Shown: piece by piece, positions 34,667-48,095 of the stretch
Numbering within the stretch: position 1 is the first letter of the stretch
How the letters are laid out: each line of letters opens with the position of its first letter
Assembly (NCBI GenBank): GCA_020086605.1
Contig: JACBWW010000004.1
Location: forward strand, 40,624,819 to 40,688,818
Source: Lanius collurio
Lineage: Eukaryota > Chordata > Aves > Passeriformes > Laniidae
Reading direction: 5' to 3'
DNA length: 64,000 bases
Position numbers and translations under genes: made by a program
Notes under the pieces: model-generated
Told to the model about the DNA's origin: nothing
Databases searched by the model: none
Seen by the model: only the letters and a program-made list of their open reading frames with translations

Positions 34667-37327
34667 GTTTTTGTGCAGCCTGTTTAAGTCCCTTGATAGT
34701 CCTTGTGGAAGTGACCAATATGCTCTCAGGGTTTGCAGTATATATTTTATGTTGTATCTGCCTTATAATGAATATTCTAGGGTCTATTCTACTGTAGTTA
34801 TTTCTGAAGTGGAATGGGAGATTTTTCTGCTGGATCTCACACTTGGTGCACACTAATTCCTTCTGCATTTTGATCTGATTTTCTAAAATGGAATTTCCCT
34901 GTAGAAGTATTTGCCTTCCTGATACTGAACTAATAACATGAATGTGTATGTGTTTCCACTAGGAAAGGTGGGTAGCCAGAGAGCAGAACTCAGCTGTAAC
35001 GATACTCAAGTTCTTACTATTTACTGCATATCAGTTTGTTTTCTGTTTTCCTGGAGCTGTATTTGATGATGTTTTAAATACAGCAAATTCTCACTCAAAA
35101 TGAAGCACAGCTTCTCTCAGTGGAACATGAAGAAATTCTTCCTTATGTTCTTGTTTTACTGCTAGGGTTTCTGCAAAGTTTGTTTGAAGTTATTTATCCC
35201 TCTAAGCTATTACACTGAAGCCTTTGCCAAAGCTAAAATCATTGGTCAGATGAGAGGAAAAATACATATTTGTACTGTGACATATCTGCAGTGATATCAT
35301 CTGCTTCCTGGAGAAATGCCTTTTAGTTCATCCTGTACATCTGTATCCTCAGCAGCAGGTGCCACTGCCAGACAATTCATCAAAGTTAATGTGATTGCTG
35401 GGAAATGCTAAAGCCTTTCGTTTTTATTGCTGTGGGAGGTGGTGTCAAGAACTGTGTTTTCTGTGGGATGGAGAAGAGGCTATGCTGACAAACAAGCTGG
35501 AAAGGTGGATTTTTCAACTCTACTTTGTGGAGGACGAAGTGTAAGAAAACAGGAGTGTCCTCCCTGTGGCTTGTGATGGGGAGCAAATGTGGGACACCTT
35601 GTCTCAGCAGGAGATGGGAGCACAAGTTCAGCGTGAAGGGGGCCATCTGGCAGGTGATACGGAATACACTTTTAGGAAGGACAGGGCTGAGAAGTGAATG
35701 GGGATTTTTTCCAGTTGAAATGCTGCCAATTTAGTCATGCCATGAGCAGAGGCTGGACATTTGCATCCTTCACTTGGCAGGTGACTTTAAAAGCAGCACG
35801 CGCTGCTTCACAGATTGTGCTGGGCAGCTGTACCAGCCCACCTCACCAAGGTTTTGGCTTTCCTACCTGTAGCTGCTGGTGCCTACTGACTGGTGAGCAG
35901 CAAGATTTGCTGAGATTTGGCCTGTCTGAACTTTTGCCCACCACACTGACAAACCTAGTTTGGAGACCAGTGGAAATTGTGAGTTTGTGTGGGTGTAGCT
36001 GGGTTGGAAAGAGCCAGGTTTGGGAGGAGGGAGCCTGGAGCTGTAGTAAACAAACTCCAGGAGCACATGTACTAGTGCTAAAATGACAGATGACTAAGAA
36101 AGGACGCTCTGTGGCACAAGAGGATGGAAACACTAGCAGAGAGCTGATCTACAGGAAAGGAAAATGGTACAACACTACAATAATAGAATTAATGACAGCA
36201 ATTGCTAGAAATAGGTATCATCAGCAGGCATGGAAATGAGGAATGACCAAGCATGTATGAATGGAGGCATGCACATACACAGTCAGTCCCTTTGATCAGA
36301 AGTGTACAATGCTCAAAACCAGGATTGATCCTAATGCTAAGGAGGACACAAGTTTAGGAACGGGGAGGCTGTATCCTTCCCTCTCTCCATGCAGCCACAT
36401 GTCTAAGAAGTATCTGTGCAATGGAAAGGACAGCTGAGGTGCCTTTTCCTTACATCCACACTTTTATGCACAGAAATCAACAGCAGTGAAACATCTGAGA
36501 AGCTGAGCGTGAGCTAACACACATGGTAGCAGAATAGCAATGCTTTGTAGCTTGGAGGCTGCCAAGCAGAGAACATTTTGAACTGAACAGTAGGATAGAA
36601 GTGACCATGGAATGGTGCGATCTCAAAAGCATTTCATGGGACAAAAAGCTCAGGTATGTTTACAGTGATACAAATAAGACCCCAGAACTTGCAGTATGAT
36701 GGTATTAATAAACCACAGGATTTATAGATGGGGCTTCACAGAAAATATGTAAGCAGTATCACCTTACAGTTCTGCAAGGCCATAGCTGAGTTAGGAAACA
36801 AATTAGTCTCAGGGCCTCAGATTTAAATCGTATAACCCATTTTAGTTGCTGTTCATAACCAAACTTTTTCTAAATTCTATGGTAATGCCAGTGCAATGTT
36901 CTTTTCTGTGTCCTTTGTATAACCTTTCCTGGTCCTATTTGAAATTGGGAAGTGTATGTAATATCTATGGAAATTGTTTGGTTTATTGATTTTTCTTTTC
37001 ATACTCTAAAATGAAAGGGCTATCAGCACAGTAACTTGGATTTATGAAGCAAAGATTTGAATTCTAATTTGTTCAATATTTTAGAAAAGTTGTATTCTCC
37101 TTTTTGTGGCCAAATCCTGGCTGCGTTTGAAGCACAGAATCCCCCATAGAATAAACCTTGACTTCCTCATTTCTTTGTGATTTTAAGTACATTGAGGTGG
37201 TTAATAGTCTTTGTTGTTTTGTCAGGTGTAAATTTTGTTTTCTGAAATAGCCTATAGCTAGGATTTTTGTCCCAGGAGTCTAAACTCAAAATTTTTTTTT
37301 ACATAAAGGACATAAGTGAGAGAAACC

Positions 37328-37345
37328 TTTTTTTTTTTTTTTTTT
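37328..37345 (+). repeat. T18 homopolymer
   Basis: Uninterrupted run of T; a shorter T9 run lies about 35 bases upstream. Confidence 0.9.
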
Positions 37346-40300
37346 GCTAAGGACCAAGAAGTGACAAATCACTATTTGCTGAAAGTAGAAGAGCATTATT
37401 TATGAAGGCTGCTTAAAGCTTCAAATGTTGGTCTTGTGTTGAGTAGCACTTGTTTGCACAGGTATATACCATTTCTCCCCCAACTTCTATTAATGACTGC
37501 ATTGAACTTAAAAAGGATCAATGTCTTAATATCTTTTCACAAGTATCAAATGTTAGGGGTGTCTCATTAAGGCAAGTAACAGCATTCTTAATGGTAAATT
37601 CATCCACAAGGTAGGACAGGTTTTATCCATCCACTGGTAGAATCTGACCTTTAAAGAAGCTAATCTTTTCAAGTGTTATATATGCCACAAATTATTGATG
37701 AGATTCTCATTGAGTTTCATTTTTTTCCCCTACATTAAATTGCATGGGAATACTGACAGAGTTTGGAGATCTTTCTTTTCCTTCTAAATGGAATCTTATG
37801 GCCAAAGAATGTAGCATAAACAATTTGGAATGCAGGAAGCAAAGTAGGGTTAGGAGATGTAAATTCAGTTCCCTGGCATGATTTAAATAAACAACTCAAC
37901 CAACAGAAGCCCCATAATCTAGTTCACATGAGCATATGTTTGGCAGGATTCAGCGTGGTGGGTTTGCAGTCTCTGCTTATCACAGAACCAGGACTGTATG
38001 CATCACTGCCACATGCTTCTCTTTTCCCTTCATCCCGGGGAAACTCATCTTGTCAAGAAAAGAAAGTGGGAGGAGGAAATGTATCATTCCAACGCAAGCT
38101 GGATACAATTCCTTTGCTCTGTGTTAGTGGAGGCTGGGATATGCCTTTTATCCTTCAGGCAGCCTATTGCAGATAGGACTTTCAGTGTCTTACTTTTAGT
38201 GTAGTGGTTTGGGTTTTTTTAATGTGTATGAATTATAAAGCTATTTTCTTCAACAGACTCGGAGAATAAGGAGTTTGGTACTACAGCATCTCTTGTTTGT
38301 GTGTCCTATATAAGTGGCTCATTAACTGTCCTATTGTAATTTCTGTTTTATCATAAGTAAAGAATAAGAGAGACGTGTTGTCGCCAGAATCTTCCTATAA
38401 AATTTACTTTAAATTTACTTCAAGATGCCTAAAAGTACCATTAGCTTTGGAAGCATTTCTCTTTTCCTGCAAGGGGAGAAAATCTCCTTTTTATTAAAGT
38501 TCCAACCATGATGAGAATATGATGAGTGTTAATATAAATAGGTTATCAGTTGTCATACAGTAGTCTATCCTGTTAACCTCCTTGGACTGAATGTTCAATT
38601 CTTACTATCTGAGCTGTAATTCACATGAAGGAATTCACACGAAGTGTCACAGTAGCTTTTGATGCAGAAGTTTTCCACTTAGGATAACCTACAGAGAGTC
38701 TGAGGTCTGAGCAATGATGAGAATGGTGAGGTGCCCTAAATACAGGATGGACAAGCAGAATGAGTTTTAATTTATGAAGAGAACTTACGAGGGTTTTTCT
38801 GCTGCTGCAGGTAGGGACTGAGTGTCACAGAAATGGTGGGTAGGGAAATCAGCATAACAAAATACATTGAGAGGTCTTCTGGAAGGGGATAGTATTTTGT
38901 TTTTTTAAATCTTCAAATAGTTGATTTTACCTGCTGATGCTAATTTTGGTATAGATTTTGTTGATCTGCATACTTGTACAGACATAGCCATGTCCCCAAG
39001 CTCTAGGAGAGGGGATTTGGCAAGGATCAGTTGTATGTGATGCAGAGGACAAAGGATGCCAGATGTTAAGTTTGTGAGGTTCTTCCTGATATGACAAGCA
39101 TGTGTTTGGACAGAACTTTTGTGCCCTTTGAGATTCAGTAGCGGTTGCAGAACTGTGCTTTTATTGCAGATCCTTGCTGACTTCATCTTCTATAAATCTT
39201 AGGCCAGGTTATCAGCCATTACTTGTCTTCCTCATGGGCTAAGGAAGATAGGAACAGTGGATGTGACAGTGCCACAACCTTGGTGTGGTCTTTGTTAGCA
39301 ATACAGGCCCTTCTTAACACTCTGTCCTTCTGTTTCTTCTGGTGCTTGCATCTGCATATGTCGGTTCAGACTGCATTTATGCTGGTATTCATATTTCTGT
39401 AACAGTCTTTTCAGGTGGAATTTTTAAGGGCACCCATTGTTGTTCAAACCCTTTTTGCACTGAAGTTAGCAGTAAAATTTTTGTGGATGTCAAGGACAGG
39501 CAGTAATTTGTGTCACTGCTCAGTACTTTGGAAAATTAAGTCCTCAGAAATGCAGTTGTATAATATCACCTCTCCCTAAGTGGGGAAGGCATCCCCAGTG
39601 TCAAGTTTGGACTAGATAGACTATTGTTAGTCTGCTGTATCTTGCATGTATCTTGCATGAGCACAGAGAAGCAGTTGGGCTTTTGCCTGAAACTAAAAGT
39701 ACCTTCCTGTGTGGCAGTTCCCATGTGGGACCTGCTTTAAGGTTTTTGTCATGTGAGAACAACTTTCTTTTTTCTGTGCTTAGCAGAAAGATTTGGACCT
39801 TGAGAAAAGCAAACTTCTCTTTGGGGTTACTGTGGTGTCAGGGCTCAGCACCAAACTGCTTATTCATCCACATTGTTGTGCACGGTTGCTGCCTCTTGGC
39901 CACCTGTAGGTTTTGTAGCCCTTGGCTACACTTAGGTGGCCTTGCTTACCTGAGGATCCAGACAATAGCTGGAAGGGATAGTACTTCTCAGGACAGCTAT
40001 GCCAAGAAGAGCTACTTGACTAACTCAAGGAGGTCTGTTTTTCCAAGAAACAACCCAGTGATTCTCTGATGTGTACGGAAAAGAGGCACCAACCTTAGGC
40101 TTCTGCGAGATTTTCTTTACCACCCCTCTCTTCCTCCCCAGTTTAGTGTCTCTTGTGATGAATTATCATTATGAATACTAAGTTTATCTGCACAGTGTAG
40201 TTAGCAGTCTTCTGGGGAGAGTCTCTGGGGGCTGTATTGCATTACTACTCCGGCTTTGGCACAGCATATGTGAGTTTCATGCACCGGTGACTTTTGTCAC

Positions 40301-43300
40301 AAGAGTGCCTGGTTATGGAAGCTGTCAAATGGGTCTACCTGCAGTGATTTGAATGCTTGATTAAAGCTTGATTTGATTTCCCCATCTGAACTATCAGCAA
40401 AGAGTCCAAAACACTCCAGTGGACTGAGACAAGTGGAAATGGGAAGGCAGAAGTGGGGAATGAGGGTAGGGCCAGAAAGCAGCTGCTAAAATGCTCTGCA
40501 ACCACTTAGAAGTACAGTTTAAAATTTAGTATAATTTCCAAGCTAAAAACTCTCAAGCTACATGCTGTGGATGGGTATAAAGAATACTGCCTTTTAAAAG
40601 CTGGCAGTGGGGTTTGCCAGAGCAGAGGATATAGAAAGCACATTGGTTTTGCATGAAAACTCTGGGTTGATGAGGTCTCTGTAGCACAACTACCATGGAC
40701 AGGATTAAAGGAATATTAAGTGATATATCAGCTTTGAGCTGGGGTGCTGCACTAGACTACCTGATTTGGGGGAACATGAGTATGAGTCCCCTTCCCCACA
40801 GGCTGAAGAAGATGCCAAAGGCTATGGAAAAATGAACGGGAAAGAAGCCTACAATGTTACAAGTATTAGAGGAAAACTTTCTGCTCTTTAGCACAATATC
40901 CCTGAATATATAACCCAGTCTTGAAAGAAATTTATTTGGTACTCAAATGTCAACTGTCTGGGAAGCAGCAAGTTTCCTAAGTAATGAAGAACATTTTGGG
41001 GCTTAGCCTGTGGAAGCGTGGGTGTGAGGACTCTGGCAAGTTGTAGTGTGTCATTGTACCATCAGAGCCCACAGAGCAGGTATCAATGAGCTCGTGTGAA
41101 ATTTCACGCACTGTTTGTTATGTACTTGCAACTGTCTGGCTTTTTCACCCTCCTGCACTCTCTCCAGATGTTTTCCTCAGTGTAGCACCAAAGAAAAACA
41201 CCATTAGAGTACCACACAGCAGTATTTGAATAAACCACTTTGGGGTGGTGAAGAGCAGTGAAATCTTATTACATGGCTAAGAGTAAGCTTGGAGCATAAT
41301 GGCCAAACCGTTATGCTGTCAGCTCTTGAGGAGTCCTGGGATCTATCCTGGTAATTGTACTTCATAAGGTCCCCTATGGAGTCTCACCCAGCTTGGTCTG
41401 CCCTCTTTGCATGAACTGGAAGATCACAGTCAGCAGTACCAAGAAGCTCTGGTCTCCTTGGGAGCTCAGTGCTGCCTTATTTACAGCACGGGATGGCTGC
41501 TCGGAGCAGCAGGGTAGGGAGAGCACGTTATCAGGCCAACTGGTGCCTTGTATCTCAAAGTTGCCAGCACTTGGGAGTGCATCGCTGAGAGCTGATGGCA
41601 GAGACAAGCCAAAATGCTATTTTCTTAACTCCTGCTGTGCCCCTCCTGCATCCTGCTCCATGTCCATCAGTTGGTGTAGGTAGCAGATGGGCTGCCCCAA
41701 GGTGACACATGCTTACCTGCCAGGAAGAGAGAGCCGCTCCTGTAGCATGTCCCTGGTGTAAGTGCTGCTGCTGGCAGTCAGGCAGCTCTGTTGCTTGGCA
41801 GCAGACCTCAGAGAGAAGATTACTTTGTCCTTGTTCTCAGTCAAGTTTGCCAGGTTCCCTTCTGATTGCCAGGCTGGTAATGCATGGGGGAGATAACCCT
41901 GGTTCAGTGAGCAGCAATTCAGTCTGTCATTAAAGAGAAAATACCTGGGCTGAATCAACAGAGTCATGTGCTGAGCTAATTTGGTATCAGCCTTGTGGGT
42001 GTGGTTCTTTGGTACAAGTATTTTTATGTTTGTCTTTCCACAGAGAGGACTGGAATCTCCCATCACAATCTCCCTCTGTCCCTCACTGGCCTGTTCACAA
42101 CTTGTACAGCCCCTCTTCATTCTCTTTACCTGCAAACTAAGCTGCTGCCTCTCATCTCTCTCCAGCAGCAGCATGCTTGTTCCCTTTTCCCCAGCACTTC
42201 CATCACCAGTTCTGCAGACTGGGAGAACTTGTTTGAGCTCTCACTCTCTGTGGCTTACTGAATTTCTGGGACACTTCACGTAGTCCTGCCAGTCTGATCC
42301 TGCCCCTCCCAACCCGACCTCCCCCAGTGGAAGGAAACATGTCCTTCTGTTTATTTGCCATCTTAAGAGTTTTCCAAATCTTCCACATCTTCCAAAGTTT
42401 TCTCCAGAGTTTCAATTTAATAAATGAGTTATCTGGTTTGATGTTATGAAGAAGTCGCTCTGCTCTGGCCGTATGCTGTAGATATAAAGCAGCAGATGAA
42501 GGGATAAAACTGGAAGTGGAGAGGTTCTGATGGCTGCATGAGGTGTGATGGACAGCAGGAGGGTTCAACGAGGAGAGGGGTTTATAGCACCACAGCTGCT
42601 GGCTGCATCTTCCTGACGCTTGGACCTGGGTGAAAATCTCTCTGTGCCCTCTAAAGTCTGGCTGTTGCTGGACTTTGGGAAGGCATCATATTCACGAATG
42701 CTTTATTTATGTGCACATACCAGGCATATAGAGGGCATGAAATTGCTGATTGATCTGTGTCAAAGCAGATCTTGCTTCTGTACTTCTTCATGCTTTGGCA
42801 GCCTAATGGTCAGGGGATTTTTTGTTGCTGTTGTGTTTTTCTGTACCAGTTTGTGGCTGAGCTATGATTTCCTTGCCTCTGTGGGAGAAGAATCCTCAGA
42901 TGCACAAGGGCCAGAATTTTCACTCAAAAATATCACGTAGGAGACACTAACCCAAGCACAGAGCAATTCTCCCTGTTAAAATCTGCTCTGGCAAATAATT
43001 TTCTCATTTGTCACAAGACCAAATGTGTAAAACCAGCCAGAATTCTTTTATAAGGCACTGAGTCCATTTGGCATGTTTTAATATGCAACAATAATAGTGA
43101 CTGCTCAGAGCTGTGCTGGCTGGCCCATGCAATGTGCTGTTCTGTTCACTGCAGCAGACACTGAGGTAGTTTTAATGCTGTCCATTTGGTCAGTGTCTGC
43201 CTAAAATATCCCAGACCATTGGGGTTCGTAGCATTTAAAAATCAGGCATTTTCACCTTTGTGAAAAAGGGTTTGCTTTCTTCTTCAGTAACTTGCTGCTG

Positions 43301-45119
43301 CCTGCTTTCCCATACAGCCACTGCTTACTTGCTGTCTCTGTTCAGCTCATCCAGGGTAACAATGTCCAATTGTTTTGACAATGACCTTAATCTGTTTGTG
43401 CAGTTCAAAGTAAAGGCTGTGTGGCCAGAGATGGAAATGCATGGGCTTAGGCAGCTTGTAATGAAATACAGAATCTTTTACTTCAGCTTCTTTGAAGCCA
43501 CTGCAAATCAGTTGTTGGATTTGATGTGTCTTCGAGGATGTGAAATGAATTTAGTGGCTTCTAGCTGGTTGTAGTGAATCAGGTGTTCACCTCATGAAAT
43601 GTTCCAATATAATCAGGCTCTGTGTGTGGCAGGTTTAGCAGGTACGCCAGTGGCTCTATCAAAATGGATGTAGGTTACTCTACCGACAGGGATTTTTATA
43701 AAGCAGGTTGTAGGCAGTTTAACAGACAGATCACTGAGTAGGAGCTTCCTTCCATGGTTGCCTGTACTTATATGTGTTGTAGACACAGAGAATAGCAGGA
43801 CTTTGAGTAAATGGCACTGCAGTGCTGAGTTAGGTGGCAGGATCAATAATTTCCTGTTAGCTGGTATCTCTAGGCACTGCTGGGGAGGGGGAACTGCCTC
43901 AGTATGTTGTTAAATCAAAGTCAGGGCTATCAATATCGTGCCTTTCAAGAGCAATAGATTCAAAGCATCTACCCAGAGGAGCAAGATAGCAAGTTGCCTA
44001 AGAGAAACCAAACTGTTTATGATTCATTTGAAAACCCTTGATTTGTCCTTGCTGAGGAATGGGAACATGTTGTCAGGCTGCAGCACCCTCCCAGTTTGTT
44101 CCCCCGGGAGCACTGGCTTGAGGGAAATGGCTGCAAACCATCTCTTGAGGCCACGCACAGAAGTGTCTGTTGTGAGGAAAGCGCTGGAGCAAAGCACACT
44201 GCCTATGTTATATGGATTTTTAGATCAACAGTGGCTTTACCATGTAGCCAGATGCATTATACTTTGGAACATGCTTTTGCGCAGATCCTAAGACTCTGAT
44301 TGGCTTTTTACGTACAAGTAGCTGTGCACCAAGTATTAACACCAGAAAGCTCTTGTCACAGGCAGCACATGCACAGTATTTCACCCTTGCCTGGCAAATC
44401 TGCTTCTTTACTCAGTGGCAGAAGTCAGAAATAGCACCATACTCATTTCTTTTTGTCTTTTTGGGCATGAATTCTGTGCAACTCTGTAAACGATTATGTA
44501 GCTCAGCATCTGTTTCCAGAAGTCATACATTTCCCTTGATTTACCTTCTTTAATCAGTGAGGATGCAGTGGATGCATAGACTGTGAACAAGAAGATCTTT
44601 ATTGCAATCAATGCTAGTTCAACTTTCAGTGCAATTATAAGTTTACAGGTATGGTAAAATGCCTCCTGCTTGTTACAATGATAGTCTTTACTTAGGCTGT
44701 TTTCTGTTATTCTCTGTTCAGGAAAGCATTTCCTAGTACAAGAAACATAGCTATATAAATTCCCCTCCTTCTCCTTCCATTGCTGGGAGTCGAAGCCAAA
44801 TGAAGAAGGATATTCAAATTCTGTCTACAGATTAATGTAAATTGAGCATCCTGTGGTGGAAGTGTTACACAAACTCCACTAAAAATAAGGAGTGGTTGAT
44901 CTACTATGGAGCTTTTCAGTATCAGTGTAGAGCCCAGTCATATGGGAGATGTCAGTATGCACTGGATGAAATATAAATGCAACTTTAGCAAGCTGAAAAC
45001 GTAAGCTGGTGTTGAACTGTCTTCAGTCTGGGTCCTTTGTGGATCGAGACTGATAACAAAAATATGAACAATAAAATGTGTGTTGACCTAATGAATAAGA
45101 AATGCTGCTGGGATGCAGG

Positions 45120-45235
45120 GACTCATTCCATTCATATCTTTTTCACTGTGCTGCTGAGTAATCTTTCCTTATTTGTGCTTCAGTGGCTTTATCTATCAGA
45201 TGGCAATAACAATAATAAACTCTATTTTAAGGCTT
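45120..45235 (+). repeat. Weak MIR-like SINE relic, sense
   Basis: 'TGCTTCAGTGGCTTTATC' near 45176, then 'AGATGGCAATAACAATAATAA' near 45199, resemble the MIR phrase 'tgcctcagtttcctcatctgtaaaatggggataataata'. Only this central part fits well; the flanks are too diverged to align by eye. Confidence 0.4.
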
Positions 45236-46329
45236 GTAGGGCTATACCAGTGAAGGGTACACAGAGGATCTGGACACTTTTTTTTCCCCCCCCTCACCAC
45301 AGGCCAGGAGTGAGGGAAGGGAAGGCATAGTTTCTACCTGAAAAATGAGCATCAGCGACTTCAAATGCCTTCTAAAGTATTTTAGAGCTGCCCTGTCCAT
45401 GACACTTTCTTGAGGACTTGAGGTCAAAAAGTATGCCACTTTGTATTGTGCTACTGTGATGTTTCTGCTGAAGATTTCAGTGCTTTGTAACCATCTGTCA
45501 TTGTGATTTTGGGAACCTGGTCAGTCACATCTGATGGCCATTCCTTGTTTTGAATCACTTTATTCTCATCATGTGGAAAAGGCAAATATGTGATGAAATG
45601 TTCTCTCTCTTCCATTTCTTGTGGTTGCTGTGTCTTGCCTTTTACAGATGCTTTGGGAGTGAAAATGACTGAAAAATCCTGTGATATTTGTATGTTCTTC
45701 TCCTCTGTGACTCTCTCTGATCTGTGGTAGTATTACTTCTCTGCTCTTTTTAAGTTTTACTTTTGCAGAGCTATCACTGCACAATACTTCTTACTTTGTC
45801 AGTTTTGTGCTTTATATAAATGTCAGGTCAACTAAAGTACATCCATTTGTAATGTGAACAATATCCTTTGGGCCTGGCCCCTCATCCTGCATTCTGTGTT
45901 TGGCTTTTCTACCATATATCTAACTTCTTAACATAACCATGTAAATAGCCTGTGCCTGTGTGGCCTTAAACTCTCTATGTCCCTTCTGTGACAAGCCACT
46001 TAAAATTCGTAACCACGCTTCCAAGAATTTTGGTAAAAAGATTCTATATGTCTTTTCCCTACTGCTTAGGTCTGCCAAAGTATCCCTTGATCTCTGTCAT
46101 GTGACTTAAATCTCAGTAAAAATATATTCCTCATTTAGCGTTTGGAATGCAATCTGGGACACAGTAGGCCCATATTCCATCTCTCAGGCAGCCGGTTGTC
46201 TTTTCACACTCTTCTTCCAAAATGCTGTGATTCTTGTGGTGCTTTAACTCCTGTCTTGTTTTTAGTGTGCAGCTTGTTTGAGTTCTGTTACTGTGCTATA
46301 CAACCCTAACTTTCCTGTAGATCTTGGAA
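45236..46329. other. Non-coding sequence, nothing recognised
   Basis: Unique-looking sequence with short C and T runs near 45280-45296. No gene or repeat recognised. Confidence 0.5.
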
Positions 46330-46975
46330 TTGGAGAAAAATTCTTGTTGGAAAAGACATTTAGAGGTCATCTGATCTCATCCCTTGTGCTAAGCAGGTCC
46401 AGTTTCAAGGTTGTACTGGGTTGGCTACTCAGACCCTCTCTAATCTTAAATTTTGTCTTCATCTCAGATGGAGATTCCCCATATCTCAGAGACCCTGTTC
46501 CAGTGTTGAACTACCTTCCAATGATTGCTCCTTTCCCTCTCTCCCTGATACCTAGTGAGAATTTTCATTATTACAAGTTACAGCCATCATCTCCCCATTA
46601 CTGTGCAGCTCTGGAGTGACTCTTCATGTAAATGAAGCCACAAATACCATCCCTTAACCCTCTGTTAAGACTGCTCAAACCCAATTCTCAGCCTTTCATG
46701 TATCTCATGCTTCAGTTTCTTACTCATCCTGGTGCCCCTGTGTTGGGCTCACTCCAGGAGCCCTGAACTGATCCTACAGACTGCAGGCATGGTCTTGTGA
46801 AGTGCTGAGTGGAGCATGTTAATCTCTTCCATTGATCTTCCAGCTTCCTTTCTTTTAATACAGCCCAGTACACAGCTGATCTGCACTCTTGAGGGCAACT
46901 GCTTAGTTATTTTTAATGTGGTAGCCACCAGAACCCCAGGTCCTTCTCCACAAAGCCATGGAAAATAATTTCCTG
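46330..46975 (-). mobile_element. Old CR1 LINE fragment, antisense, highly diverged
   Basis: Reverse complement of a CR1 copy that has decayed far more than the others. Landmarks in order: 'GAAAAGACATTTAGAGGTCATC' near 46351 (3' end, usually gaagggacctttagaggtcatc), 'CTCATCCTGGTGCCCCTGTG' near 46724, 'GGGCTCACTCCAGGAGCCC' near 46746, 'AATACAGCCCAGTACACAGC' near 46858, and 'CACCAGAACCCCAGGTCCTTC' near 46927. The middle (46450-46650) is hardly recognisable. Order and spacing match an antisense ORF2-to-3' UTR fragment of about 650 bases, CR1-X-like. No coding capacity. Confidence 0.75.
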
Positions 46976-48068
46976 TGGTAAATGATTTTGAGGTTTTGAA
47001 CTTTGTTTCCAAAGGATTAGTGTTAATCTTCTGTGTTTTTTTTTTTCATGTTTTCTTTTTTTTTTTGCACCTTCATTTTTAACCCAAGGCTTAGTAAATA
47101 CTTTTAATACCCAGAACAGGTGTTATTCTATTAGGAATTATTTTAGAGCTATTATTTTCCAGGCTCTAGTAATCATTCATAATCATTCTACAAAGCAACA
47201 GTATTAGGATATACCTAACAAATGCTTCTCAATATTTGGAGTCCAATGTGAGACAACTTAGCAGGGCCTATTCAGAATATGTAAATTCTGTAATATGTCC
47301 TGAAAATACAGCATTGAGGTTTTAGTGTCAGGTTTTATTGGAGTGTTTTTCCCCCCATTTTGTTATCACTGCAGAAAAAAGTGGAACTAAACGAGTCAGC
47401 TGCATTTTGATATAACTTGTGCTTCATTTCTGTGTTTATTTCCTAAATTCTAATGTGCTATTTCTGTGCAAGTCCCTTGAAATCTGTTAGTGAGAAGGAA
47501 AGAACACAGCTGGAGTTTTGGGGCTCCCACAGTAAATTTACAGGCTTTGGGGAGTAAGATATTTTTTCTAGCAAATTGAGTCTGTTTGATTTGAAATTCC
47601 ACGAAGAACATCAGGAAGAGAATACCATGGAGCTGCTTCAGAAGTATCTCCCTGTGTTGCTTGTAGCGATGTAAAGCTTGGAAAGCTTCAGGTATCACCA
47701 TGCTGGGAGGAAGGCGGCACCGCAGCATCTTTGAGTAGAAAATGCTATTTTCCAGGCTTTCTTAGGGATGTTATTATTCTGCTTTACCACTGGAGTGTAT
47801 TTTGTAAGTGTCAAAATGAAGGTAAGCTGCTGTTTGTATTTGAAGTGACAGCCCTTCCTCTCCTACCACCCCTTGCATTCTGGCATCTCTTATGTCAAAA
47901 CCCAAATGTCCTTCTACTATCGTGCTAATGATCATGGGTTCCACTTGGCCAGAATGTGAAGACCAAGTTGATTTCCCCTCTGGAAGCAAGGCACCCAGCC
48001 AGCTTCTAGATCAAACAGGATTATTTCCCTACCTCATCCAAAAAGCAATTAAGTGTAAATACGGCAAA
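46976..48068. other. Non-coding sequence with T tracts
   Basis: T11-12 runs at 47035-47046 and 47056-47066; otherwise unique-looking. No gene recognised. Confidence 0.5.
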
Positions 48069-48095
48069 GGATGACAGAATTAAAATCTGTCATCC
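48069..48095 (+). repeat. Perfect 10-bp inverted repeat with two TGACAG sites
   Basis: GGATGACAGA (48069-48078), a 7-base ATTAAAA spacer, then the exact reverse complement TCTGTCATCC (48086-48095). Each arm holds TGACAG, the recognition core of TALE homeodomain factors (MEIS, PREP, TGIF), and the spacer is A/T-rich. It could be a paired-factor site or a chance palindrome; a hairpin RNA of this size with a 7-base loop is too short for a microRNA precursor. Confidence 0.5.

Larger units (their letters stand above)
32986..45119. other. Long non-coding stretch
   Basis: Twelve kilobases in which I identify only simple repeats (34638, 37328). Open frames up to about 153 codons (41713-42174, minus) occur in the less AT-rich part at 41.4-42.6 kb. 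They overlap frames on the opposite strand and carry no recognisable domain. There may be old, unrecognised repeats. Confidence 0.45.

Noticed and set aside
41713..42174. 153-codon minus-strand frame as a gene
   Set aside because: Overlaps several plus-strand frames, no domain, no exon context.
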